DNA of 64,000 nt, from contig CP075493.1 in the NCBI GenBank assembly GCA_021613535.1, forward strand, positions 3,968,001 to 4,032,000. The letters are read 5' to 3'. Below are positions 13,750 to 26,088 of the stretch, in pieces. The notes below the pieces were generated by a model that did no database searches, was not told the DNA's origin, and saw only the letters and a list, made by a program, of their open reading frames with translations. Source of the DNA: Adineta vaga. Taxonomy: Eukaryota > Rotifera. The position numbers were made by a program, and so were the translations under genes. How positions within the stretch are numbered: position 1 is the stretch's first letter; every line of letters starts with the position of its first letter.

Positions 13750-15092
13750 TCCTTTTCTCTTTGTAATTCTTTTTATGTCTCGTTGTTGAAAAATGAACGA
13801 CAAATGCATTCATATCATTTGTTTGTTTCGTTGCTATGTAGTGACCTAGGAGAGAAAAAAAGAAGGAATCACACGAAATGTAACGATTGCATTTCGAAGT
13901 AAAATGATCTTCATGACAACGTATACAGAAGAATAGCTTTCTGTCTCTCTCTCTCTGTATGTTACTGTGTTTGTTCTGTTTTTTTAGCTATTCATCAGAA
14001 TTTTGTGTGCACAGTAACATTAAAAAAAAAGAAGAAAAAAGAAAGATTGTTGATAAGGTGTCTACACTTACAACGTAGTTACTGATGAGAAGAAACAATG
14101 GTTTTGTTTGAAGACTTTTAATATTCTAGAATGTAACGTTAAAAAACATTCAATCAAGAAAATGGTTGATATACAAATAAAGATAGAGATGGTAGAAAAA
14201 GAAAGAAAAACGTTTTAAATCTTAATTGTCAGAAGTCTTTATTGGCATTTTGTATGTTTTCGTTAGAAATAATTGTCAAGGGCAAAGATTTGAAAAGTTT
14301 TATAAAAAGGTATAGAAAATCGGATTAGGTTTTTTTTCTCATCAACTAAGATTATACACCAAAATATCAATCGATTGTTTCTTGTCTTTTGCCGATCTAT
14401 TAGAATAGAAGATTGAAAATACAGAGCGACGGTATTTTCTTATTTTTCAGACATTCAACATGTTTGATGAAGTGAAACTAATTCCATTTATGATGGTATT
14501 GAGAAAAAAGAGCAAATCAATCTATGGTATAAGATAAAATGTCATTTACAATCAGTCAAGAAGCTAAATTCGATATACATTAATAATCAATCGCTCAAAA
14601 TGACACTTAAGAAGAAAGAGAAAAGAAAGTATCACCAAATGTACAATGACAACTGAAAATAATCGCCAAGGAATAAATGAAAGAAAACTGCCAAAGGCTG
14701 CATCAATTAGTATGTGTGATATATATACATGCGATAACAACTTAACCTAAATAGTTAATATAATTATGTTGATGTTAGAGAAATTATAGATTTAATAATT
14801 GTTTTTCAAGATTCGAATTCGTCTGATGAAACCTGCTGTGCTTTCATCAGATAAGATAGATTTAAGAAATTGTATCTTTGTCAAATGAAAACAGCTTAGT
14901 AGGGAATGTTTATGGTATTGATGAATAATGGAGATAATATGAAAGAAACGATGGCGACAAACAAGAAGAAGAAGAAGAAAGAGTGTCTATGTATTTAGCA
15001 AATGTAGGAGAAAAAAAAAGAAGTAAACATAAAGCCATGCTAATAGTTGAATATAAACGAAGAAATACAACAGATTAGAACATTGATTACAG
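13750..15092. other. Intergenic, 1.3 kb
   Basis: Between the divergently transcribed beta-tubulin and F-box genes. Low-complexity CT and A-rich tracts; no gene or repeat family recognised. Confidence 0.55.
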
Positions 15093-17232
15093 ATGGATAC
15101 CACCCAGACATTATCAATCATTGCTCAAGGTACCAGTGATGATCATCAACAAATAGAAAATATTATTCAACAGTCGAAAATAGATCAAACACGTGAATTA
15201 ACAACTGAACATATACAACGACAACATTCAATTCGAGTATGTATTGAAACAAAAGAAAAACTTCTTCTTTTACTTTTTTTTTGTTAGCTTGTTTCACTTC
15301 GATTACTTCCGGACTCAATTTTACTTGTGATCTTTTCATATTTAACTCCACTTGATCTTATTCATTGTACTCGAGTATGTCATCGATGGCATCTTCTTAT
15401 TTCACGCCATCAACAATTGTGGCGACGTCTTTTTCTTCGACCTGATTGTACAAATGGTTATATCGGTGCAGTTCATGTTCGACAGATCGAACCATTTATT
15501 TCAATACTCGGTACTCGTTGTGGTCCAGCATTACTTTACATTGATTTACCTGTGGAATTAATAACTGTTGATGTTCTACGTGAATTAGCTATACGTTGTC
15601 CAAATTTAGAATATTTAACATTAGATTTTTCATCAGCAATGCAACTACATGATTTTTGTGATTTATATGAATTTCCATGCAATCTTAAACGTTTATGTAT
15701 TTGTTTATCAGAAGTTATCTTTCTTGAAGCTTTTATGCGTCGAATTTATGGATATTTATCTTCATTACAAACCTTACACATTATTGGTACAATGGAAAAA
15801 CCTACAATTTCTTCACAAGATGAAATTAGTAATTATGAAACAATCAATTTAAGTAAAATCAAAGCAAGTGCACCGAATCTACGTGTTATTAATCTCTATG
15901 GTATTGGTTTTATTGATGATAGTCATATCGAAGCGATTGCATCAGGATGTATTCATCTTCAATGTTTAGCATTAAATTATTGTATTCGAATATGTGGAAG
16001 TAGTTTTAAAAATTTAATGCTTCGTTGTAAAAAATTACAAAGTTTATTATTACAAAATACCGGTAAGAAGAGAACTGAAGGAAATATTCTTTCATCATTT
16101 TGTTCGGATGCTATTCTTCGATTGATAAATCAATCAAAACAAGTCAATCAATGATATTTACAGAAAATATATTACATTGATTATCCAGCTTATCGAGAAA
16201 GTCCTTGAATAGAAAACAAAAATACAGAAATTGATTTACTATTTTTATGTTATTCTTCATCATTGAGTTAGACATGCTGACAGAGTTTTTTTCCTCTCAA
16301 TGATAACAACTATTTGTTTACTAATATATTTTTAAATAAATTAATTCTAGCTATTCAAGATGGACCAATGCTTGCAGTGAATTGGTCATCAACTCAACTT
16401 ACAGAATTAGATATTGCTTCAACAGAATTGAGTGAAAAAGCTTTATTAGCATTGTTTGCTGTTGTACCAAATCTAACATATTTAGCTGTTCCATATTGTG
16501 ATGGTTTTACCGATAAAGTAATGTTTTTTATTATGCACTGAGTTTTTATATTGACAAACGTTTAGGTTTTAAAATTACTTGTCGATCGTGGAAAATTGAA
16601 TGGCTGTCGAGCACTGGATTTTAGTAATACGGTTAATTTAAGTTGGGAAGCAATGTATCGTTTATTAACAACATCTCCAAATATAACTCATCGTCTTGAA
16701 GCTTTGAGTTATACAGGTAATGGTGCGATAACTGAACAATTTTGGATTGATACAATTCGATTTCTTCATAAAATTAAGTATGAAAAATGTTCAATGAAAT
16801 TTTTATTGAACGAAATTTTTCCCATAGAATATTGATTGTTGGTACAGCATATAGTTGGTTTCGAGAAATGTCACGTCGGATTCATGTTGATCAAATATTA
16901 GATTCATGTGCAATGCATTGTCCTGATTTACGACGTTTAGAAATTCAATGGGATTCGGAAACACTTCGATATAGTGATAATTCATCGAAATTTATTGATC
17001 ATCTTCGGTAATTGATTTGTCTTATTTGTCATTAATTAAGATGAAATGATCTTTGTTTAGAATTAAATGTACAAAATTATTATCTTTTGTTCTTCCTGAT
17101 GGACCTTATTATGAGGGAACAAAATCGAATTTTGAACGAGCTGAACGATCGACTGTTGTTCGAACAACAAATATGTATAAAACAAGTATAATTAGTACAT
17201 TGCATTTTTATAATGAATTAAGATTTAATTGA
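15093..17232 (+). CDS. F-box/LRR protein
   Basis: Six exons can be joined: 15093-15236, 15288-16062, 16351-16517, 16566-16777, from 16828, and a last exon ending at the TGA at 17232. Phases agree at each join. A 60-residue leader precedes the F-box, which begins at LPDSILLVIFSYLTPLDLI and has CRVCHRWH-like helices. Irregular leucine-rich repeats follow (LEYLTLDF, LRVINLYGIGF, LQCLALNYCIRICG, LTELDIAST, LTYLAVPYCDGFTD). F-box/LRR proteins are substrate adaptors of SCF ubiquitin ligases; the F-box binds Skp1 and the repeats bind the substrate. The ATG directly follows an AG with a gattacag context, which would suit spliced-leader trans-splicing. AATAAA occurs near 17272. The substrate is unknown. 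Confidence 0.85.
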
Positions 17233-17442
17233 GAAGATAAATAGTTTTATTGAAATTATTTTTCTAGAAATAAATGACAATAAAGAAAGATTTGAAATAT
17301 GAAATTCGTTTATTATATGATTGTACAATCACCGATACATATATGGCTCGTGTATGTATGTTGAGAATGAAATCAGATATTTAGATCGCTTGATCTCGCA
17401 TCTGTTCTTGATTATGAAAGAGAGTAAATTTTAGTTAATACA

Positions 17443-18556
17443 TTATGATGATGGTGATGGTGCTGCATCATTCAATCTTGATCCTAAAAGTAAGTTTATG
17501 GTATTGTGTTTATGAATACCGTACCCAGCGATATTGAGGTCATCTATTATGAAAAGAACGTTTTAAAAATATAGTCTTAGAAAAAAAAACATACTACCGT
17601 GCAGATGTTTGCCTATATAGGTAAGACGTTGTTGTTCTATTGGTATGGTCGTTCTAGCTTCGATTTTACGCTTAAGATCTTTAATTGTATCTGATGGTTT
17701 GACCTATGAAGAAATTGAATATTTTAACATAAAGACCTATGTAAGAGATATTTCACCACTACAAGTACTTGTCTTCCATTCTGTACCTATGGTGAAATAC
17801 AAATATAATAGGATAGAAAATTAACGGCATTATTATCTTTAAAAAAGATCAATTACTGTAACAAAGATTTGAAAAGCAGTTCCATTTTGAAGTTTTGCAA
17901 GATCATCTTCATTTTTATTGTATTGTTGAACTCTTCAAAAACATATATGTACATCAATATATCAATGGAACTTATAATCATATTTCTTAAGATGTTCACT
18001 AGTACATTTTTTATCATGATTATAGTTGGAGAAATGTAAAGCCTTACCTGTTAGATAAATTTGAACTGATAATAATACTATCGTCTATAACTAGAGGTCG
18101 TAGATTAATTGGAATATTTCGAAGACGATCGATTTGTTGTTGAATTAATTGAATATCATTATTTAATGAAGCAATGATTTCACGTGTAGCTCCTCGCCTT
18201 TGGATAAGTTGATTTAATTTGTCCCGTGTTGTAGATAGTTTTTCCAGTGGTTGATTTCTGACTTGTTCATGTAATTTAGTTTGCATATTGCGATAAAATA
18301 GATCGATTGTTTCATGAGCTGCGATATGCCATTGTTCAAGATGGATAAAGGAAGGTGTTGTCGACGGATCAAAATGTTCTAAATCATCCAAGATGATATT
18401 AATTTGGTTAGCAATAGGAATCAATTTTTCATTCAATTGATCTTTGTGTTCTTTTAAATGATCAAGACAAAGATCAGTTTCACAACAGTGACATTTTGCA
18501 CACGAAGAAGTTTCACACTTTGCAACTGCACAAGCTGGACTTGATATATTCATCAC
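17443..18556 (-). CDS. B-box-like zinc finger, coiled coil and C-terminal ubiquitin-like domain
   Basis: Five exons give 271 residues. Residues 9-37 form a Cys/His cluster (C9, C14, C22, C25, C30, H33, H37), the same plan as the short B-box of the TRIM-like genes at 56.7-63.6 kb. A helical, probably coiled-coil, stretch covers about 40-185. Small exons (gtaagg, gtaatt, gtagtg and gtagta donors) then add a domain at about 190-258. FQIFVT, KPSDTIKDLKRKIEART, IPIEQQRL and IGKHL line up with ubiquitin strand by strand, and K235 corresponds to ubiquitin Lys48. No terminal Gly-Gly is present (it ends APSPSS), so it cannot be conjugated like ubiquitin and probably acts as a docking domain. RING and SPRY are absent. 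Exon joins preserve frame at every step. I know of no family with this exact order. Confidence 0.78.
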
Positions 18557-19156
18557 CGCGTGTATTTACTGGGAAAATTTAGCACAAAGAATATACTCGC
18601 GTAAGGTAAAAATGAAATGATTATTTTGCGCTTCCTTTAATCGTTTTTTTGCGTGTGATAAGTGTTAACGTGAAGAAGAAAAAGAACAACTAACAAAAAT
18701 AAGAATCAGATATTATTGATTAAAAAAATATTACTCATACGATATAGGCTTTCGTTCTCTATTGGAAAATTCCAACTTTCATTGCCCAATGACTAAATTT
18801 TATCTACACATTGTACAAAACTGTTAGCAGGGACATTCATTCAATACAATATGGCAATAAAAATCTAAATGATTTATAATTATATTTTAGTCGTTAAAAT
18901 ACACATGTTCTTCTAATTAATAAACTCATTATTATATACCCATAGACTGTTTGGTTATTTCATTGTTACATTTACTTTTATAAATTTCTTTCATACTGTG
19001 TGAGACTGCTAAGTAAATATTGCTTTTTTCCTTCTTCATCCAAGTAGTCTATACAAAAGAATTGTCACGTGGCAGAACAAGCTGAAAAATAAGAAGTCTT
19101 TTGTAAATAATTCAAAAAAAAGGATAAGATATAACATTTTTTAAATTGAATATTCG
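18557..19156. other. Intergenic, 600 bp (divergent promoters)
   Basis: Separates the divergent UBL-fusion and kinase genes and must hold both promoters. No motif stands out. Confidence 0.55.
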
Positions 19157-19819
19157 ATGACAACATCTGCAATTTCTCCACGAGTTATTTTGATTGGTAT
19201 CGCTGGCCCATCAGGTTGTGGAAAAACGACTTATGCTACTTATCTTGTCGAACGTCTTCAATCACCTACATTACCTATTGGACTAGATGATTTTTTTTAT
19301 CGTTACAAGTTTATCAGTCATCCTCTTCTTGGTTCCATGCGTAGTTGTGAAGATCCTGACACTCTCCACGTCGAAAATCTACTAAATCTTTTACAAACAC
19401 TTAAACAACATCCTGAAAAACGTACCCGACATCATCGAAATGATGTTTCTATCATCAATAAGAAATATATTTACATTATTGTCGAAGGATTTCTTCTCTT
19501 TGCTCTATCTGATGAATTAACATCGATATTTGACATTCGAATCTTTTTCGATTCGACTATGTCTGAATGTCGTATGCGACGATTTCGTCGTCATTCAAAA
19601 ATTGATTCAAGAATACCTGATAGTCAAGTAATTATAACGGAAAAATTTCAACAATGGTTTGATTATTTAGTCTGGACTGAGTATTTAAAACGACGTGATT
19701 CACAAATGTCAAAAGCCGAAAAAACCTTTCATTCAGATGAATATCAAAATCGACAATATACACAAATAGATAATTATATTGATACACGTTTGAAAGAGAT
19801 TATCGAACAAAACTCATAA
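19157..19819 (+). CDS. P-loop kinase, uridine kinase/nicotinamide riboside kinase type
   Basis: Single exon, 220 residues. The Walker A loop GPSGCGKT is at 17-24, a DDFF segment at about 44-47 fits the substrate/Walker B-like region of this superfamily, and IIVEGFLLF at about 111-119 is the typical EGxLLF strand. RMRRFRRHSK at about 140 probably forms the lid. Uridine kinases and nicotinamide riboside kinases phosphorylate a nucleoside 5'-OH with ATP. CEDPDTLHVENLL after DDFF and the short length make an NRK-like enzyme of NAD salvage somewhat more likely, but a uridine kinase-like role is not excluded. Probably cytosolic. Confidence 0.75.
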   Translation: MTTSAISPRVILIGIAGPSGCGKTTYATYLVERLQSPTLPIGLDDFFYRYKFISHPLLGSMRSCEDPDTLHVENLLNLLQTLKQHPEKRTRHHRNDVSIINKKYIYIIVEGFLLFALSDELTSIFDIRIFFDSTMSECRMRRFRRHSKIDSRIPDSQVIITEKFQQWFDYLVWTEYLKRRDSQMSKAEKTFHSDEYQNRQYTQIDNYIDTRLKEIIEQNS

Positions 19820-19964
19820 AACTATGTTCTTGTCAGGCATTATTTTACTTGATTACATCATAGTATACATTGTTTTATTTATGACATTCTTTTCTTTTAT
19901 TCAATTTTCAATGATCGTAAAAAGATAAGTTACAATCAACGTCTTCATAAGCAAATAAATCGAC

Positions 19965-20252
19965 ATGTCATCAACTCCTCCGTTTAATACATCAGATAAC
20001 TATCCTGATCATCAGAAAGAAAAACTTAATTATCATAATGTGATGTTATTATTTGTATTGACATTTATCTTTTTGATATTATGTTTTTTATTCATTACTT
20101 TATGTTTTAAACAAAGATATCGAAATCGTGTTGGTTTACAAGAATTTCCAATAGTTCATCAACAACAAGAACATAATATTCATTCTTCAAACCCACCTCC
20201 ATATGATTGGTATTCACATTCATCTCCGCCACCACCTTATATTTCCAAATAA
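19965..20252 (+). CDS. Small single-pass membrane protein with two PPxY motifs
   Basis: Ninety-five residues. A polar N-terminus of about 27 residues lacking a signal peptide is followed by one strong membrane helix (about 28-49) and a cytoplasmic-type tail beginning KQRYRNR. The tail holds PPPY near residue 79 and PPPPY near 91. PPxY motifs bind WW domains of NEDD4-family ubiquitin ligases, and small adaptors such as NDFIP-like or shisa-like proteins use this plan. Homology to a named adaptor is not evident, so the role is inference. An AATAAA lies about 27 nt past the stop. Confidence 0.68.
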   Translation: MSSTPPFNTSDNYPDHQKEKLNYHNVMLLFVLTFIFLILCFLFITLCFKQRYRNRVGLQEFPIVHQQQEHNIHSSNPPPYDWYSHSSPPPPYISK

Positions 20253-21073
20253 ATTGTATTTTCTTTTCTTTCGAGAAGTTAATAAACTTATTTATTATTA
20301 TGAATAATCTCTTAGTTTTCCATCAAAGGCAAGTCTAAATAAATCTCTCTAGACTCACTGCAAATATTTCGATGTTAATAATTACTACATTTGTCTATAA
20401 TCATCATTATTAAAACTGCCTATAGACATTAATCTAATCGATAAATCCATCACATATCTAAATAAACATCTCATGTACCTATCCAATGAGTCGACTGATG
20501 TAAAAATTGACTATGGGCAAAAAGCTAACGAAAAACATTTCATCGAGAAAATAAGTTTGAAACGACAAGAAAAGTCAGGAAATAATCGAAAAACTAAAAC
20601 TGTAATATTAGTCTATGTCTAATCAACATTGACATAACTTTAAGCTGTAAGTCATAGTCTTATCTCTTTCCTTGTCAATCAAAGGAAAATGCTCTAAGAT
20701 TAATATCTCTCGATGTACTATGTAAATATACATTCTAATTAAATCTCTAGACATTAAATGTGTAAAACAGTAGTAGAGTATATTATATATTTTTTTCTAG
20801 TGTTAAAAATTAATAAAAAGAACAAGAGAAAGAAATCTGAGAACCAATTTCGTAGAAAAAATAAAATCCACAAGAATTCTCATCGTTTCCTTTCTCTTAC
20901 ATCTAATCAATAGTTGTCGAGGTCTTCTATATCAGTTAGAAAATTGTTCTCTAGCTTTCTTTTCTTTCTATTATAGACATCTTAGTAAACACCATATTTT
21001 TCATTAGATCAGATAAGATTATCAACAAAAGATTTCCAATTATATACTTCACGATTAGTTATTGAAAAATCAA
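20253..21073. other. Intergenic, 821 bp
   Basis: AT-rich, with no supported coding segment. Provides the 3' end of the PPxY gene and the upstream region of the next GPCR. Confidence 0.55.
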
Positions 21074-22333
21074 ATGTTCAATCAAACAAATCAATCTTAT
21101 TTTCCATATGTGGTTATTCGTTCTTTAAGTATCTATGCTCTTCTATTAGTTATTATTGGTACATTGGGTAATTTATTAACAATAATTATTTTATGTCGAA
21201 GAAATCTTCGTCGCTATGTAACAATGAGATATTTAATCGCAGTTAGTGTATGCGATATAATCTCATTATATGGGTGGAATTTAAATAATTTTTATAAATT
21301 TACAATAAGTTCAAATCGAGGAAATCTAGAAGAATTATCATTGATCCATTGTCGGATTATGTCATATTTAACATTTGTTGGATTACAGTTATCAAGTTGG
21401 TGTTTAACAGCTGTTAGTATTGGTAAGTTTCAAATGAATTCATAGAATTGATATTGATATAGATAATAATCTCTTCAGACAATAGCATGTCATAGAAGAG
21501 ATAAACTAATAAGATGATGATTGATAGTGTCTATATATGTAACATATCTGAAATCTTTAGATCGATGTTTAAGTTTATATTTTCTGACATGGAAACAAAA
21601 TTATGGTAAATTAAGTCGAACTAAATATCATATTGGAATTTTAACATTGATTTGTTTACTTCTCAATTCTCATATTCTTTTCTTCAATGGATATCGAATT
21701 CATTCAATTTCTGGCGAAATAATTAAATGTTATGCGACACAATCTAATCCATTTTATATATATCCTCAATGGGAACGTGTTCATCTCGTTGTTTATAATC
21801 TATGTCCCTTTTCTATTATGTGCATATGTAATACATATATTATCTATGTTACAATTCGTTCCGCTCGTATTCGTATACCAAATACGGAACAATTTTCTCG
21901 TCATCGGCAATTATCCATGATGTTAATGTTGATTACCTTTGTCTTTGTTGTTTTAACATCACCATCATGTATTTATTATGTTTTTTTTCGTCATCGAATG
22001 TCATCGAGTGAAGATTCACGTCTCTATCGACATATGGTACAGATTTCATTAGGTAGTGTACAATTTACAGCACATGCAATTAATTTCTTTCTCTATTGTT
22101 TTTCGACAAGAAATTTTCGTAATGAATTACGTGATTTTCTACTTGACATTTGTTTTTATACGGTTTTATCAAAACGAACAACGAGAATGAATGTCTCGTC
22201 GACAGAAATGAAGAAACAGTATTTGATGAAAAAACGTAATAATAATGATCAAGAATCAACATTAGAAAATCAACAAACTGGACAACAATATGCATTAAAA
22301 GATATACAAACGATATTAATTAGTGAGGAATGA
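21074..22333 (+). CDS. Rhodopsin-family GPCR
   Basis: Two exons, 21074-21422 and 21561-22333, join in frame to give 373 residues. The intron falls inside the end-of-TM3 motif, so Asp of DRC is split across the junction. GTLGNLLTI marks TM1, HCRIMSY supplies the TM3 Cys, and NFFLYCFSTRNFRNELRDF is TM7 with helix 8. The third cytoplasmic loop is short (RSARIRIPNTEQFSRHRQL), and the tail is Lys/Gln-rich. The start ATG is chosen because the frame further upstream has only a non-ATG start. Ligand unknown; peptide or chemosensory receptor of the type abundant in rotifers. Confidence 0.86.
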
Positions 22334-23993
22334 TCTAAGTGATTAGCCGAATAAACATTTTCATTAGTATCATGTTTCTTGTTTATTATTTAAAAAAATA
22401 GATTTGGGAATAAATTTGAATGTACGAGTTTTTTAGGGAGCATATATTATATTTGCTCACAAAGGAAGAATCACAAAAAAATAAAAAGAAAATTTGTCGA
22501 TTTTGAGTAATTATTTATAGAGGAGATTAATAAAACTATATAAAAATTTTGGTATTTCATATATTTCATATATAAAATTTCAATAATTTCCCGTATACAG
22601 AAAACATTATTCTAGTTGGTTTACAGCATATCTTTCAATTTTCAAATTATCATGTACAACCCACTAGATGGCGAGAATTGTTTTATAATTCTAAGAACTC
22701 TTTTTCTATGCACATGCACATACGACATTATAGTACACATTCATATTTCCTAGCTTCTATACTATATTGATTGCAAAGTTGTCACGTGTGCTCCATTTGG
22801 AACTCTTTGCACTCTATTCTAGACCTAAACAGATGGCAACTCTGATGTTTTACATGATAATGATAGATTTGATCATCCACCAACTATTGTGTCAAACGAT
22901 AATTAGGCGCATTCAATATTCTTGAATAATAGTTGTCTTCGACGTCTACAGTGTTGTCTCGTTCTAATCATGAACTCTAACCTAATTCTCAAGATATTTT
23001 CGCATTTTTCGTGATACGAAATGTATTTCCACTCATTTGTAATAAGCGTTAATTTAAGATTTTTCTTTTGATGGTGCATATGAATTATATAAAAATTCGA
23101 CTTACGGCGACCGAGATCAGACTATTCTCGTTATAACTAATTGAGAAAATAAATTCATTTCGTTTATTTTTTTAAATCCCAGTTGTAAAGAACGCAGTGG
23201 ATGATCATTTATGCGGATATATGCCCTCTGCACCCTAACGACTGGTTGAAAACAACCATTTTTCTCCAATATTTATACACCAAAAATAAACTTTCGAACA
23301 AATGTTGTGTTTCATCAATATCTAACTACAACCAAGCAAAAAAGTTGTTGTACTGATATTTCCTGAAATTCAAATTTGCTAAAAACTCTTCGTGTATTTA
23401 CTTTTATGTCTAGCTAACGTAAGAAGCATATTACTAAATATATTTATCCTATATTGCTGCAATAACAGCATTATAGGTCACTTTATAAGCGTATGGTTTT
23501 ACAGCCTCTCTATTTTCCTGTCTATCCATTCCGATATCGAGTTTATAGAAATCGACTACAGAATGAAAAATCTAGCAAAATATTTTTCTTCTGCGTTAGA
23601 AGTTAAAGATATTTTTGTAAAATATCTATACTCTCATTTATATCTGTATACTTGGTTGTATCTCAACTTTATAACTAGCTACTCTAATCGACAAATTGTT
23701 TCCGTCATTGATAAGGAAAAAAAGAGTTGGGATAAGGAATGTTAAGAATAAACGGGGTAAATAAGGTCAATAATAGTATCTGTAACGCACCACGATTTTA
23801 TTCCATGGTACTTAATGGGCCAATGAGTTCTAAGTTCAAATCGGCACCTTCCTGTATCACATCAACGTGTTCAGTATCATTTGGTACTTGGCCAAGATGA
23901 GACGTTGGTACGATGGCTAGGAAGGAAAAGAAAAGAAAGGAGATCAAAACTGTCTTCAACAACAGATTAGAAGACATATCTTTACTTGGACGT
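22334..23993. other. Gene-poor stretch, 1.7 kb
   Basis: No supported gene. A 117-codon plus-strand frame at 23392 begins with GTG, is Tyr/Leu/Ser-rich and shows no domain. AATAAA of the GPCR is near 22350. A CTCF-like site lies at 22661. Around 23850 the sequence changes to a less AT-rich character near the TRAF-like gene. Confidence 0.55.
22661..22673 (+). promoter_or_regulatory. CTCF-core-like site
   Basis: CCACTAGATGGCG fits the animal CTCF core CCA[CG][CT]AG[AG][GT]GGC[AG] at every position. A chance match in a window of this size is possible. CTCF in this organism was not checked. Confidence 0.25.
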
Positions 23994-26088
23994 TCAGCGA
24001 GGAAAGTTAATTGAAACTCGTATGATCATGGTATCGTCTTGTATATACGAGTTCCAAGACTGTTCGAGTTGTTCCAAGCAAACAAATTGTTTGATGCCGT
24101 ACGACTCATTCATTGTAGTACGCGGGCTAGGGCGTTGAAAACAGTTCGACATTAAGTCGGACCAAATTTGCCGAACATTATGGAATCGATTAACATTCGA
24201 TGTGCTCTGATCTTGTATTGCAAATATTATTTTACAAGAACATGGCCACTGTAATATGCTATCATTTTCACCATGCATTAATACAAGAAATAACGAGATA
24301 TGGGTTCCTCTTGTATCACCATCACCGTACAGATACAATCGCAGGCACATTTTATAGCCATTTAATGTATAGAAGGGTAGTGAGTAGATCGATTTTTGTC
24401 TCTCAGATCGAGCGTCATCTAGTAGGATAAAGATTATTATTATTTAGCACTTCCAAAAAATGATTACTTAATGTATCAAGAGTGAAAATTTGAAAATTCA
24501 TTATTATTTACTTATTACATCTCATAAACTCAGAGGGTGTTTAGAAAATAATTCTATCTGTATAGAACAATTTGAAAAATGCTGTGCTAGCTTGTTAAAA
24601 GAAAAATCAGGTCGCAAATCAGTGTAGATTGAATTTGATTTTATGTTTCTTTAAAATGATATTCTTTCACATATGGCATACATATACGAGCAGATTAGTT
24701 TCTTAACTTCGAAAACTTAAAAAGGCTATTCAAACTCTTTTTATATCTTCAAAATGAAAAGAATGGTTTAAATACGTACTGAACTTTTCCTGGTAACCTG
24801 AAATTTTCCAAATAACTGTTTCGCTTACAGTATCTCTTACATCTGTCGGGAGGTTTTGTTGTAGATTATGATGAATTTGACCTTCGCCTGAGTCTATAGC
24901 ACCATCTTCATGAATGATTACCGCCGTAGAAAAATGAAGATTTAGAGAATCGAATAGGTTTTGACTATTATCAAATACATTCTCAGTGTGACGGTAATGC
25001 TGCTGAGGTTTAATTATTTCTGTACGGCCGAATAATAAGTTTGAATCTCGTTCAACCTACAAAAAGTTGGCATATTATGCAAGTAAGAGATTAAGAGTTA
25101 TCCCGTCGATTCCATACTTACATTTATAGTATCAAGACGAGGTATTTTGTACATATGTTCTCGATCATCATGCTCCTAAAATGCAGAACAACAGAAGCAA
25201 CAATTCGGTAAGAAGTTTTTTATGTCTATACTTGATATAGTTTCAAAGAGCCACTCCAGTCGCATATCTGACAGGTCACTAAAAGCTCATTCATTTCTTT
25301 GAAAAAGCCTTTATCGAACCAAATCTAGAAGTTTAAAGATTGAAATAATCTTAAACTCTCAATATTTTCGTTCATACTTGTTCTATTGCAGATATTTCGC
25401 AACATTGGAAACAATTCATTCCACTAGAAATATTTAAATATAATCACTCACTACAAAATAAAACAACTTACTTATTTTTTATAATAATACAATTCTGACA
25501 TATCCGATGGCCACAGACCAGTTGATAAGGTTTGTGTAAAAATAACTTACAAGATGAGCATATATAACGTAAATAATTTTTTACGGTATCTCGTACATGA
25601 TAATCGTAAGCTAAAGAGTTTGAAGACCGTTTTGCTTCTTGAGGAGGACTCACATGAGCACTCGATCGTTTATTTGAGATTCGCTCTTGATCCATCAACG
25701 CTGTCTCACGTCTTTCGCTTGAATTCGTTGATGTTGTTATATGAACATCCATAACATTTTTAATTTTTCTTGATAGATTTTTTTTAAGAAAAAATCTGAG
25801 CTTTTTTAGTTTGTCTGAAGTGCAACGTTGAGCATGTTTTAAAGCCGCAGAATTATCACAGTAAACGTAGATAACTCGTAGCTGTGAAAATTCATATAAA
25901 GGATCACATATTAATTTTTCAATGACACCTGATGAAACAAACAGATTGATGACGTCTGCATTTGCCAAACTGTTTGTAAGATAACTTAATAATATCGATA
26001 GATCTAGAAATATTTTTATTGGCGGTAGGTCGGACGGTTTTGCAATGGTACCCGACAACAGTAATAAAGTGTCGGCAATGTCAGCCAT
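23994..26088 (-). CDS. TRAF-like protein: receiver-like N-terminus, RING, TRAF zinc finger, MATH
   Basis: Exons read from 26088: an N-terminal segment with the pattern INLFVSSG and LRVIYVYCDNSAALKHAQ (the receiver-like module also seen at 28.0 and 41.7 kb), then a C3HC4 RING split by an intron (ICSSCKLFLHKPYQLVCGHR, CQNC, then CFQCC in the next exon), a TRAF-type finger (TCQICDWSG), a linker exon (25056-24780) and a MATH domain starting VIWKISGYQEKF. The last exon (24418-23994) has the MATH signature (D)ARSERQKSIYS, LYLYGDGDTRGTHIS and ends FPR. All joins keep frame. It should act as a RING ubiquitin ligase with MATH-mediated receptor or trimer contacts. Another in-frame coding exon (to about 26220) may precede it, so the start is uncertain. 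Confidence 0.75.

Noticed and set aside
23392-23745. 117-codon plus-strand frame
   Set aside because: Begins with GTG, Tyr/Leu/Ser-rich, no recognisable domain.
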